Below are positions 1 to 6,341 of a DNA stretch of 7,452 nucleotides, piece by piece. The stretch is from CAYOVG01 sp964407285 (lineage in GTDB: Bacteria > Desulfobacterota > Syntrophobacteria > Syntrophobacterales > Syntrophobacteraceae). The DNA lies in contig CAYOVG010000346.1 of assembly GCA_964407285.1 (NCBI GenBank), forward strand, positions 1 through 7,452, read 5' to 3'. The translations under genes and the position numbers were made by a program. A model generated the notes under the pieces. It was not told the DNA's origin, did no database searches, and worked only from the letters and a program-made list of their open reading frames with translations. Each line of letters opens with the position of its first letter. The stretch's first letter is position 1.

Positions 1-9
1 TCCCCTCCA

Positions 10-30
10 GGATTTGCCGCCCGCAAATCC
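10..30. repeat. Perfect 8-bp inverted repeat (hairpin)
   Basis: GGATTTGC at 10-17 pairs perfectly with GCAAATCC at 23-30 around a 5-nt loop (CGCCC). No T-tract follows on either strand, so it is not a standard intrinsic terminator. The same 8-mer occurs in the unrelated repeat block at 6352-6359 and, inverted, at 6457-6464. The role is unknown. Confidence 0.5.
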
Positions 31-40
31 GCATTCTTCG

Positions 41-58
41 GTGTGCACATAGTGTGCA
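41..58. repeat. Short direct repeat GTGTGCA, 11-nt spacing
   Basis: GTGTGCA occurs at 41-47 and again at 52-58, so the two copies start one helical turn apart. Their position about 120 bp from the tRNA junction would suit arm-type integrase or excisionase binding sites, but two 7-mers are weak evidence and chance is possible. Confidence 0.3.
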
Positions 59-177
59 TGGCTGCATAAAAACAGGGTAAAAATCATTCCAAGCCGTCAA
101 AAGCAGAATGCTCGAAAGTGCTGTATTTGTCAAGGTTTATATTAAAAGAGGAAAAATTAGGAAGAAGATTTGAAACG

Positions 178-224
178 GATTCGTAATCAGCAGGCCGCGG
201 GTTCGAATCCCATCGCCGGCTCCA
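178..224 (+). tRNA. tRNA-Thr(CGU) 3' fragment, attR-like junction
   Basis: This is the 3' part of a tRNA gene and not a working tRNA. The anticodon loop TTCGTAA is at 180-186 with anticodon CGT at 182-184. The 3' anticodon strand TCAGC is at 187-191, the T loop TTCGAAT at 202-208, the 3' acceptor strand CGCCGGC at 214-220, the discriminator T at 221 and an encoded CCA at 222-224. The matching 5' half (acceptor GCCGGCG, a D-arm with TAGCTCAG and a 5' anticodon strand GCTGA) is absent: the bases at 175-179 read ACGGA, and AT-rich DNA lies further left. The T stem also has a C198/A212 mismatch. Tyrosine integrases often recombine at this part of tRNA genes, leaving the intact tRNA at one end and such a copy at the other. 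The intact tRNA-Thr should lie to the left, beyond the window. Confidence 0.75.
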
Positions 225-254
225 GAAAATTCAAGTAGCTGCGGCTGCTTATGT

Positions 255-295
255 GGGGAGTTGTTGAGTGCTGTCAGCAACTCCCCTTTTCTTTT
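255..295 (+). terminator. Strong rho-independent terminator downstream of the tRNA scar
   Basis: The arm at 255-267 (GGGGAGTTGTTGA) pairs with 274-286 (TCAGCAACTCCCC) through 13 pairs, one of them G-T, around a 6-nt loop. A TTTTCTTTT tract follows at 287-295. It begins 31 bp after the CCA of the tRNA fragment and points the same way, so it is most simply the original terminator of the tRNA-Thr gene. This supports older chromosome being on the right side of the junction. Confidence 0.85.
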
Positions 296-303
296 GAGTG
301 TGA

Positions 304-1410
304 ATTTCGCTTGAAGAGTTGGCCAAAGCCTTGGGAGCCGTTGAAGCCGATCATGAGCTTCGTGCCGTGCGTGTGCTCGGCTTGCTTCTATTCGGTCGTG
401 AGGAATCACTCCGAAGACTCCTGCCCACCCATGAAGTAGCCTTTCAGGTACTCACTGGTACTCAGGTTGAGGTAAACGACTTCTTCCGCTGGCCTCTCCT
501 GCGGTCCATGGAAGAGCAGCTCTCACGGTTTCGGGCTCGAAACCGTGAACGGGAACTCATGGTAGGGCTCCTTCGAGTTGGTGTGCCCGACTACTCTGCG
601 CGGGCTTTCCGGGAAGCATTGGCCAAATCTCTGATCCATCGTGACTATTCCCAACTGGGCGCCGTTCATGTCCAGTGGCATGATGACCGAATCGAGATTT
701 CCAATCCCGGTGGTTTCCCCGAAGGAGTACGGCTGGATAACCTGCTTGTCACTCCACCGCGACCTCGCAATCTTCATCCGGCGGATGCCTTCAAGCGGGC
801 CGGTATCGTCGAGCGAACTGCATGAGGCATAGACACGATCTTCTATGAGCAGTCGCGTAGTGGTCGGCCTGCGCCAAACTACGAACGGAGCACGCCAATC
901 AGTGTGGTTTTGGTCGTGTATGGCGGGAAAGCGAATCTGGAATTCGTCCGGCTCGTAGTTGAAGAAAACCGGTCGGACCGGCTGCTGGTGCTGGATGATG
1001 TGCTGCTCCTGAATGCTCTCCGGCAGGAGAGATCTCTCCAAACCAACCGGGCAGCTCAATTGATCCAGAAGCCGGAATCAGAGGCTCGGGCGGTGTTGCA
1101 TCGACTGGTGGAAACCGGCCTCGTGGAGGCGAGAGGAGAGCGTAAGTCAAGAACCTATCATCTTTCATCAGCTACCTATCGCCGGTTGGGGCAAAAGGCC
1201 GAATACGTTCGCCGGAGAGGTTTCGAACCTCTGCAGCAGGAGCAAATGATCCTCCAATTCATTGAGAAACATGGTCGGATCACACGGCGGGAAGTGGCTG
1301 AACTTTGCCGGATCGGCTCACATCAAGCAAGTCGTCTGCCGGCCAAATTGGTTCGGCGACAGAAGCTTGACAAGCGAGGCGTTCACAAGAACACGTGGTA
1401 TGACTGCGCT
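304..1410 (+). pseudogene. Decayed AlbA_2/RecG-like ATP-binding transcriptional regulator
   Basis: Intact relatives (the COG2865-type putative regulators) have an N-terminal AlbA_2 DNA-binding domain, a GHKL-type ATPase domain (HATPase_c_4) and C-terminal winged helices. Homology starts near 304, just after an in-frame TGA at 301, so the AlbA_2 domain is missing. The ATPase part is clear: the HRDY motif, then an ISNPGGFPEGV motif, then the KRAGIVERTA stretch. At 823-825 an in-frame TGA replaces what is normally an Arg codon (CGA to TGA is one transition). Without any frameshift the same frame continues (GIDTIFYEQ) through winged-helix sequence such as the KHGRITRREVAELC stretch. The usual end, near the NTWY at about 1393-1404, has no stop in frame, and the frame runs on to 1842 antisense to the kinase. 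The N-box has Lys where relatives usually carry Asn (LAKSLIHRDY). The 3' boundary given is approximate. A shorter ATPase-only product from the TTG at 319 is possible but unlikely. Confidence 0.8.
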
Positions 1411-1431
1411 CGTATTTATGAGCGGTTTGAG

Positions 1432-1449
1432 GGCCGCAAATGTGCGGCC
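1432..1449. repeat. Perfect 7-bp hairpin between convergent gene ends
   Basis: GGCCGCA at 1432-1438 pairs with TGCGGCC at 1443-1449 around a 4-nt AATG loop. It lies about 48 bp past the kinase stop codon, between the remnant gene on the plus strand and the kinase on the minus strand. It could slow transcription from either side, but no T-tract follows on either strand, so it is a weak terminator candidate at best. Confidence 0.4.
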
Positions 1450-1497
1450 ATCGTCATCGGCCGTCGGTATTACGGGGACACAAACCGGATGTCGCCA

Positions 1498-4400
1498 TCA
1501 TGCCGTGTTGTCCCTGGTCTTTTTGTTTCTTACCGGAAGCGTCACGATGAATGTAGCGCCGTGCCCGGAAGCGCTCTCGGCAGTGATGCTTCCCCCGTGT
1601 CGCTCGACAATTTTCCGGCAGATGGCAAGCCCCATTCCCATCCCCTCATAGTTCGAGCTCTTGCCGTGCAGTCTCTGGAATGGCCTGAATATTCTATCGA
1701 CATATTCCTGCTCAAAGCCTATCCCATTGTCCCGGATGAGGATACGGCATACTTCCCCATCCACGTTTCCATGGATTCTGACGAGGGGCTTTTCGGATTC
1801 CTTGCAGTACTTGATTGCATTGCCGATGAGGTTCTGGAATAGCTGCCGAAGCTGGGGAGCATCCCCATCGATGGTGGGAAGGTCTCCTGCTTCCACTCTC
1901 CCGCCGTTTCCCGTCACAGCCATTTCCAGGTCCGAGAGGGCCTCTTCGACAACCCTTCCAAGTTGAACGGGCTCAAAGGGGTTCGGCCGAGTCGCTATAC
2001 GGGAGTAGGCAAGCAGGGAGTGCAGCAATTCAGACATACGGCTTGCGGCCCTCGTCATCCGCATGAGGTAGTCTCGCCCCTCCTCGTCGAGCAATTCCCG
2101 GTATTTACCGGCAAGCAGATTTCCGAAGGTTTGAATCTTCCGAAGAGGCTCCTGCAGATCGTGGGAGGCGACGAAGGCGAACTCCTGAAGCTCCTCATTG
2201 AGCCTCTCGAGCCTGGCGGCATGGTCCACCAGGGCCATGTTGGACACCTGCAGCTCAGCCGTTCTCTCCCGAACCCGGATTTCGAGACCCTCCTTTGTTC
2301 TCCTTAGCTCCTCTTCCGCCCGCTTCCGCTCCGTTATATCAGCGGCCGCGCCGAACCACTCCACGATTTCCCCGCTGCCGTTCATCACCGGAATCGCCCG
2401 CGAGAAAGTCCAGCCCAGGGCGCCGTCCACACGCAGAACCCGATGCTCCAGTTCGAAGACGCTCCTGGTGCGGACAGCTTCGTTTATGGCCGCAAGCACA
2501 AGCGGTTGGTCATCCGGGTGAATGTACTTCGCAAGCCATGTACTGCTCGGGCTGGTTGTATCGGGGATGAAATCTCGACCCTGCAACTGGAGCATCTCAT
2601 TCCAGTCCGGGCTCATGCGATACATCACATCTGAACTGGCGGTCACAAAGGCGCGGAAACGCTCTTCGCTCCGGCGAATTTCTTCGGCGGCATCTTTGCG
2701 CATTCGCGCCATTTCCAGGTGAGCCGCCACGCGCGCCAGCAGTTCACGGGCGCTGAAGGGCTTGATGAGATAATCGTCCGCGCCGTGCTGCAACCCTTCG
2801 ACGCGGCATTCTTCGCCGGCCCGAGCCGAGAGTAGGATGATCGGCAGGGTGGCGAGCTCCGGGTCGGCTCGCAGCTCGCGAACCAGGCCGAGGCCGTCAA
2901 GGCGCGGCATCATCACGTCGCTGAGCACCAGGTCGGGAACCTGGTCGCGAGCCGCATCCAGAGCCGCCCTGCCGTCGGGCGCGGTTTGCACCCGGTAACG
3001 CTCGGCAAGCAGTCGTGACAAGTATTGGCGCATGTCTGCGTTGTCGTCAGCCACGAGCACGAGGGGCCGTGTTTCATCGCACGCATCCGCTGGGCAGGGT
3101 ACGGCCAACAGCTCCTGGCGAGGGAGCCTTTCGGGTTCGTCAAGTGTCACCTCATCCGGCAGCCAGCGCAGGGCCTCCTCGACGAAGGGCGCCGGTCCGA
3201 TGGCGCTGGAGGCCGGGGTGCGGCCGCCGCCGAGGTATTCGGCCGGGAGGTGGTCTTTGCCGAATGGGATAGCGACGATGAATGTTGAGCCCTCACCGAG
3301 CCGGCTTTCGGCGCGAACCGAGCCTCCATGCAGTTTGACCAACTCCTGCACGAGCGCCAGCCCGATGCCGCTCCCTTCGTGGGTGCGGCTTCGCGCATTC
3401 GGGATGCGGTGGAACCGCTCGAACAGGCGCGGCATGGCTTCGGCCGGAATACCCACTCCAGTGTCGGCCACGCGAAGCTCGACCCCCGAGTCCACCGCCC
3501 GCAGTGTGACGGCAATCCCACCTTCGAAGGTGAACTTGAAGGCGTTGGAGAGAAGGTTCAAAATGATCTTCTCCCACATATCGCGGTCCACATAGACTGG
3601 TTCGGGGAGGGTGGGACAATCCACGGAGAGGCGCAATCCGGCCCGTTCTGTGGCCGCGCGAAAGACGGATGCGAGTTCCGCCGTGAATGCGGCCAGATCG
3701 GTCGGCTCATAGATTGCCTGAACCCGGCCCGCTTCGATGCGGGTGAAGTCGAGCAGCGAGTTTACCAGCCTGAGGAGGCGCAGGCTGTTGCGGTGGCTGA
3801 TTTCGAGTTGGCCTTTGGCAAAAGGCGGCAGTTCTGTGTGGCTGCGTGAGAGCAACTCCTCGATCGGCCCCAGCATGAGAGTGAGAGGAGTTCTGAACTC
3901 ATGGCTGACGTTGCTGAAAAAGGCGGTCTTGGCCCGGTCGATTTCAGCCAGTGCTTCGGCGCGCCTCTTTTCCTCCTCGTATTCGCGGGCGCTTGCGATG
4001 GCCGTTGCGATCTGGGAAGCGACAAGGTTCAGGAAATCGCGGTAGGCATCATCCAGATGCAACCGGGCGCTGATGCCGGCCACGAGAAATCCTGCGAGAT
4101 GGTGCGCCTTGTTGGATCGAATGGGCACGATCACGGCCGTATGCGGCGGGTCGGTCCATGGACCGGGAGGCACACGCCCTTGCAAGCGTTCGGTGAGGTC
4201 CGGCAATGTTATCGAAGCCTCGCTGCGTAGCACCCGCGCCAGCGGCCAGACGGCATTTTCCGCCTCATCGCCTTCCAGCGCCAGGACAGCTGGACTGGCC
4301 GCTCCGCCCGGTTCGACACCGGCCGCGCCTGCCGGCCGCGCATGTTTGCGGTCGGCGTCGATGAGGTAGAGCAGCGCAAACGGGATGTCTTGAGAGTATG

Positions 4401-4989
4401 CGGCGAGAGTGAGCGCTGCCATGTCGCAGGCATCTTCAGCGGTTCGCGCTTCGGCGGAGCGCACACCGAGATCTCTCAGCCCCAGCACGCGCCGGTCGCC
4501 GACGATCTTGCCGGTAATTTCATGGACCGTGGCCAGCACGCCGCCGATGCCGCCCGGCACCGTCTCATCCGGCACGGGGCTGTAGGCGATGGTAAAATGA
4601 CTTTCCTCGACAAATCCGTGCCGGTTGATTTCCAGGAGAATGTCATCGTCCCAAGTGGCGGCCCCGCCGTTGAACGGCCGGTCAATCAGGGGACCGATGA
4701 TGTGCCGGATTTCGGACCAACACTCGCTCGCCGGTTGCCCCAGGGCCTTTTCGGGGTGCTTGGCGCCGGGGATCGGCCGATATGGATCATTGTAGAACTG
4801 GATGTAATGTGGTCCCCACCAGAGGATGTGCGGAAAGCGGTTGGCGAGCATAATCCGCAACATGGTCTTCAGTGCGGGCGACCACGACTCCATCGGACCC
4901 AAGGGAGTCTTCGCCCAATCGAAGCGGCGAATCCGCTCTCCCATATCGCCGGAGGCGGCGAGGAAATCAAGCCTGGTCAGCTCGCTCAT
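1498..4989 (-). CDS. Hybrid sensor histidine kinase with two transmitter modules and an internal receiver
   Basis: This is a 1163-residue soluble kinase with no membrane segment or signal peptide. Residues 15-165 are a PAS-like sensor module (FDWAKTPLGP signature), and 170-338 are GAF-like. The first transmitter has phospho-acceptor His363 (SNVSHEFRTP), N-box Asn478/Asn482, G1 box DTGVGI at 509-514 and G2 box GSGIGL at 539-544. The receiver (about 643-760) has Asp648/Asp649, phospho-acceptor Asp691, Ser721 and Lys743. A PAS/PAC module spans about 772-890 and a charged coiled coil about 885-935. The second transmitter has His943 (ASHDLQEPLR, the phytochrome-like HisKA type), Asn1053/Asn1057, DNGIGF at 1087-1092 and GMGMGL at 1116-1121. 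All catalytic residues look intact. I chose the ATG at 4987-4989 because a GGGGGA ribosome site ends 6 nt upstream and the conserved PAS-like region starts soon after. An in-frame GTG at 5082 would add 31 residues with no ribosome site. No response regulator or HPt gene is adjacent, so partner and signal are unknown. Confidence 0.93.
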   Translation of the reverse strand: MSELTRLDFLAASGDMGERIRRFDWAKTPLGPMESWSPALKTMLRIMLANRFPHILWWGPHYIQFYNDPYRPIPGAKHPEKALGQPASECWSEIRHIIGPLIDRPFNGGAATWDDDILLEINRHGFVEESHFTIAYSPVPDETVPGGIGGVLATVHEITGKIVGDRRVLGLRDLGVRSAEARTAEDACDMAALTLAAYSQDIPFALLYLIDADRKHARPAGAAGVEPGGAASPAVLALEGDEAENAVWPLARVLRSEASITLPDLTERLQGRVPPGPWTDPPHTAVIVPIRSNKAHHLAGFLVAGISARLHLDDAYRDFLNLVASQIATAIASAREYEEEKRRAEALAEIDRAKTAFFSNVSHEFRTPLTLMLGPIEELLSRSHTELPPFAKGQLEISHRNSLRLLRLVNSLLDFTRIEAGRVQAIYEPTDLAAFTAELASVFRAATERAGLRLSVDCPTLPEPVYVDRDMWEKIILNLLSNAFKFTFEGGIAVTLRAVDSGVELRVADTGVGIPAEAMPRLFERFHRIPNARSRTHEGSGIGLALVQELVKLHGGSVRAESRLGEGSTFIVAIPFGKDHLPAEYLGGGRTPASSAIGPAPFVEEALRWLPDEVTLDEPERLPRQELLAVPCPADACDETRPLVLVADDNADMRQYLSRLLAERYRVQTAPDGRAALDAARDQVPDLVLSDVMMPRLDGLGLVRELRADPELATLPIILLSARAGEECRVEGLQHGADDYLIKPFSARELLARVAAHLEMARMRKDAAEEIRRSEERFRAFVTASSDVMYRMSPDWNEMLQLQGRDFIPDTTSPSSTWLAKYIHPDDQPLVLAAINEAVRTRSVFELEHRVLRVDGALGWTFSRAIPVMNGSGEIVEWFGAAADITERKRAEEELRRTKEGLEIRVRERTAELQVSNMALVDHAARLERLNEELQEFAFVASHDLQEPLRKIQTFGNLLAGKYRELLDEEGRDYLMRMTRAASRMSELLHSLLAYSRIATRPNPFEPVQLGRVVEEALSDLEMAVTGNGGRVEAGDLPTIDGDAPQLRQLFQNLIGNAIKYCKESEKPLVRIHGNVDGEVCRILIRDNGIGFEQEYVDRIFRPFQRLHGKSSNYEGMGMGLAICRKIVERHGGSITAESASGHGATFIVTLPVRNKKTRDNTA

Positions 4990-5115
4990 ACGGTTTCCCC
5001 CGAGAGAGAAGCGGTTTTTCAACCAAGGGCCGGTAGGGGCGATCATTGCAGCGGAGAAAGCACATAGAACAATAGCCCGCACCGGCCACGCACTTCGGGT
5101 TTCCTTCAGCAGAGA

Positions 5116-5144
5116 AAATTACCACAACCGGGTTCATAACTCAA
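5116..5144 (-). promoter_or_regulatory. Weak sigma70-like promoter candidate for the kinase gene
   Basis: Read on the minus strand, TTGAGT (5139-5144) and TAATTT (5116-5121) are separated by 17 nt, about 125 bp upstream of the kinase ATG. The boxes match the consensus at 4/6 and 3/6, so this rests mainly on spacing and location. It may be chance in AT-rich DNA. Confidence 0.2.
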
Positions 5145-5165
5145 AATAACAGTTTTCAACCCTCC

Positions 5166-5180
5166 TTGCCAATACGGCAA
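5166..5180. promoter_or_regulatory. Small perfect inverted repeat, operator-like
   Basis: TTGCC-AATAC-GGCAA is a perfect 5-bp inverted repeat with a 5-nt spacer, about 180 bp upstream of the kinase start and just upstream of the weak promoter-like motif. The size would suit a dimeric regulator, but arms this short occur by chance, and I recognise no regulator for this sequence. Confidence 0.25.
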
Positions 5181-5232
5181 ATTCGGCTATTTTGAAGATA
5201 TGGTTTCTCTATGGAACCTCTTTCCAGTTCCG

Positions 5233-5262
5233 TTGATTTCCTCCAATCCCATAAAATATAAG
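5233..5262 (+). promoter_or_regulatory. Sigma70-like promoter motif on the plus strand, no gene downstream
   Basis: TTGATT (5233-5238) and TATAAG (5257-5262) lie 18 nt apart on the plus strand, matching the consensus at 4/6 and 5/6. No plus-strand gene follows: transcription would run into the 3' end of tlyA as antisense RNA. The boxes are reasonable, but lack of a target makes this a low-confidence call. Confidence 0.2.
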
Positions 5263-5387
5263 CCTGGACCCCGCTCTGAAAATGAGCAAAGAGTGAAATA
5301 AGAACTCGAACAACCCTGGTCTTCAGCAGAGCACGGTAATCAGAATGTGAGAGGCTTCATCCTATCATACTGAAGGTCTTTTGCCCG

Positions 5388-6314
5388 CTACTCCTCGTGC
5401 AGGCGGGCCAGGAGCAGGAACTCCCTGTTCCCCTTGGGGCCGAGGATGGGAGAGGGGGTAACGCCCGCCACATGCAACCCGAGCGATTCGACGAATTCGA
5501 CGATGGAGCCGCACACCTGCTCGTGGATCCGCGGGTCACGTACGACCCCTCCCTTGCCCACATGCTCCCGGCCCGCTTCGAACTGGGGTTTGATGAGGGC
5601 GATGATCATCGCTCCGGGAACCGGGGGTGCGATAACGGGGGGTTCGATAGCCGGGGCATCGGGAATTGCGGGATCGGGAACCATGGGATCGGGAGCCGAG
5701 GGTGCGGTAGCCGGGGGGGCCGGGACCACGGGGGCGGGAATCACCGGTTCGGAAGTGGGGCCGGCGCCTTCGGAGACGGCGCCGGAGCCGGCAGTCCTAT
5801 CCAGAAACGGCATCACTGCCGGGATGACGAGCTTGAGGGAGATGAAAGATGCATCGATGGTGGCGAGGCGAATGGGTTCGGGGACCAGTTCGCGGGGCAT
5901 GGTCCGGATGTTTTGCCGTTCGATGACCACCACCCGCGGGTCGTTTCGAAGCTTCCAGTCGAGCTGCCCGTAGCCGACATCGACCGCATAGACCCGCTTT
6001 GCGTCCCGCTGCAGCAGGCAGTCGGCGAAGCCCCCGGTGGATGCGCCAACATCCATGGCGACCAGCCCGGCCACGTCCACGGCGAACGCGTCGAGGGCGT
6101 GTTCGAGCTTGAGACCTCCGCGACTCACGTACGGGATGTCCTCCCCCCGCAACTCCACCAGCGCATCCTGGGGAACCTGCCGGCCCGCCTTGCTCTCGGG
6201 GGAGCCGTCCACCGTCACCTTGCCCGCCAGGATCAGCGCCTGGGCGCGCTCGCGGCTCGGAGCGAGCCCCCTGTCCACCAGCAGTTTGTCCAGTCGCACG
6301 GAAGGGCGCTTCAT
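5388..6314 (-). CDS. tlyA: TlyA family rRNA 2'-O-methyltransferase (S4 + FtsJ-like) with a Pro-rich insert
   Basis: TlyA uses S-adenosylmethionine to methylate ribose 2'-OH groups on rRNA (16S C1409 and/or 23S C1920 in characterised members). Older annotations call it hemolysin A. The N-terminal S4 RNA-binding domain covers residues 6-66 (VRLDKLLVDRGLAPSRERA). The Rossmann methyltransferase domain follows with SAM motif DVGASTGGF at 88-96. From memory, the M. tuberculosis tetrad is Lys69, Asp154, Lys182 and Glu238. Here Lys69 and Asp154 fall at the same numbers, while the other two fit Lys242 (ALIKPQFE) and Glu298 (GNREF), both shifted by 60. That shift is a low-complexity insert at about 174-235, made of tandem DNA repeats. 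It explains the 308-residue length against the usual 240-275. The ATG start has GGGAG 6 nt upstream and fits the S4 domain start. dxs lies upstream on the same strand. The insert falls outside the tetrad positions, so activity is plausible but not shown. Confidence 0.95.
   Translation of the reverse strand: MKRPSVRLDKLLVDRGLAPSRERAQALILAGKVTVDGSPESKAGRQVPQDALVELRGEDIPYVSRGGLKLEHALDAFAVDVAGLVAMDVGASTGGFADCLLQRDAKRVYAVDVGYGQLDWKLRNDPRVVVIERQNIRTMPRELVPEPIRLATIDASFISLKLVIPAVMPFLDRTAGSGAVSEGAGPTSEPVIPAPVVPAPPATAPSAPDPMVPDPAIPDAPAIEPPVIAPPVPGAMIIALIKPQFEAGREHVGKGGVVRDPRIHEQVCGSIVEFVESLGLHVAGVTPSPILGPKGNREFLLLARLHEE
5626..5760. repeat. Nine tandem 15-bp units inside tlyA (coding minisatellite)
   Basis: Starting at 5626 the plus strand divides into nine consecutive 15-nt units, most opening with GG and sharing a CG(G/A) core near the middle, for example GGTGCGATAACGGGG at 5626, GGATCGGGAACCATG at 5671 and GGTGCGGTAGCCGGG at 5701. 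The copies are diverged but keep register exactly. On the minus strand they encode pentapeptides of the type x-x-Pro-(Ala/Asp)-Pro, such as VIPAP, VVPAP and MVPDP, at TlyA residues of about 186-230. Because 15 is a multiple of three, copy-number change would not shift the tlyA frame. Confidence 0.85.
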
Positions 6315-6341
6315 CGGCTGCTCCCGCTACCCTTCTTCGAC

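Larger units (their letters stand above)
1..177. other. Probable inner arm of an integrated element, no gene supported
   Basis: This stretch lies directly 5' of a tRNA 3' fragment. In a tRNA-integrated element that is the side occupied by the inserted DNA. The open frames are too short to call: the plus frame from position 1 ends at a TAA at 67-69, and a short minus frame runs leftward off the edge from an ATG at 58-60. Either could be the tail or the start of an integrase gene outside the window, but neither shows a recognisable motif here. The right half (about 120-177) is A/T- and purine-rich, as attachment-site arms often are. Visible small structures are a hairpin at 10-30 and a 7-nt direct repeat at 41-58. 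The assignment to a mobile element is inferred from the tRNA scar. Confidence 0.4.
4990..5387. other. Non-coding region between tlyA and the kinase gene
   Basis: These 398 bp hold no gene I can support. The part nearest the kinase is GC-rich; the part at about 5110-5290 is clearly more AT-rich, as expected for a promoter region. On the minus strand it is both the 3' flank of tlyA and the 5' flank of the kinase gene. I see no convincing terminator after tlyA: only a loose CTTCA/TGAAG pairing with a long loop around 5354-5375 and no T-tract on the minus strand. The inverted repeat and the two weak promoter-like motifs are listed separately. Confidence 0.6.

Noticed and set aside
178..224. Intact functional tRNA-Thr
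   Set aside because: No D arm or 5' acceptor strand lies upstream, the 5' anticodon strand is mispaired and the T stem has a mismatch.
137..409. 90-residue minus-strand frame containing the string GAGDGIRTRGLLITN
   Set aside because: This string is the antisense translation of the tRNA 3' end at 178-224 and recurs as a spurious protein in many genomes. There is no ribosome site, and the frame also crosses the terminator.
823..825. TGA at 823 read as selenocysteine
   Set aside because: Relatives have Arg at this position, the codon is one transition from CGA, and I see no SECIS-like hairpin just downstream. A nonsense mutation is simpler.
523..1059. 178-residue minus-strand frame opposite the regulator remnant
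   Set aside because: It is antisense to sequence with clear AlbA_2/RecG-family homology on the plus strand and shows no motif of its own.
4990..5082. 31-residue N-terminal extension of the kinase from a GTG at 5082
   Set aside because: The GTG has no ribosome site, whereas the ATG at 4989 has GGGGGA at good spacing and fits the start of the conserved sensor region.
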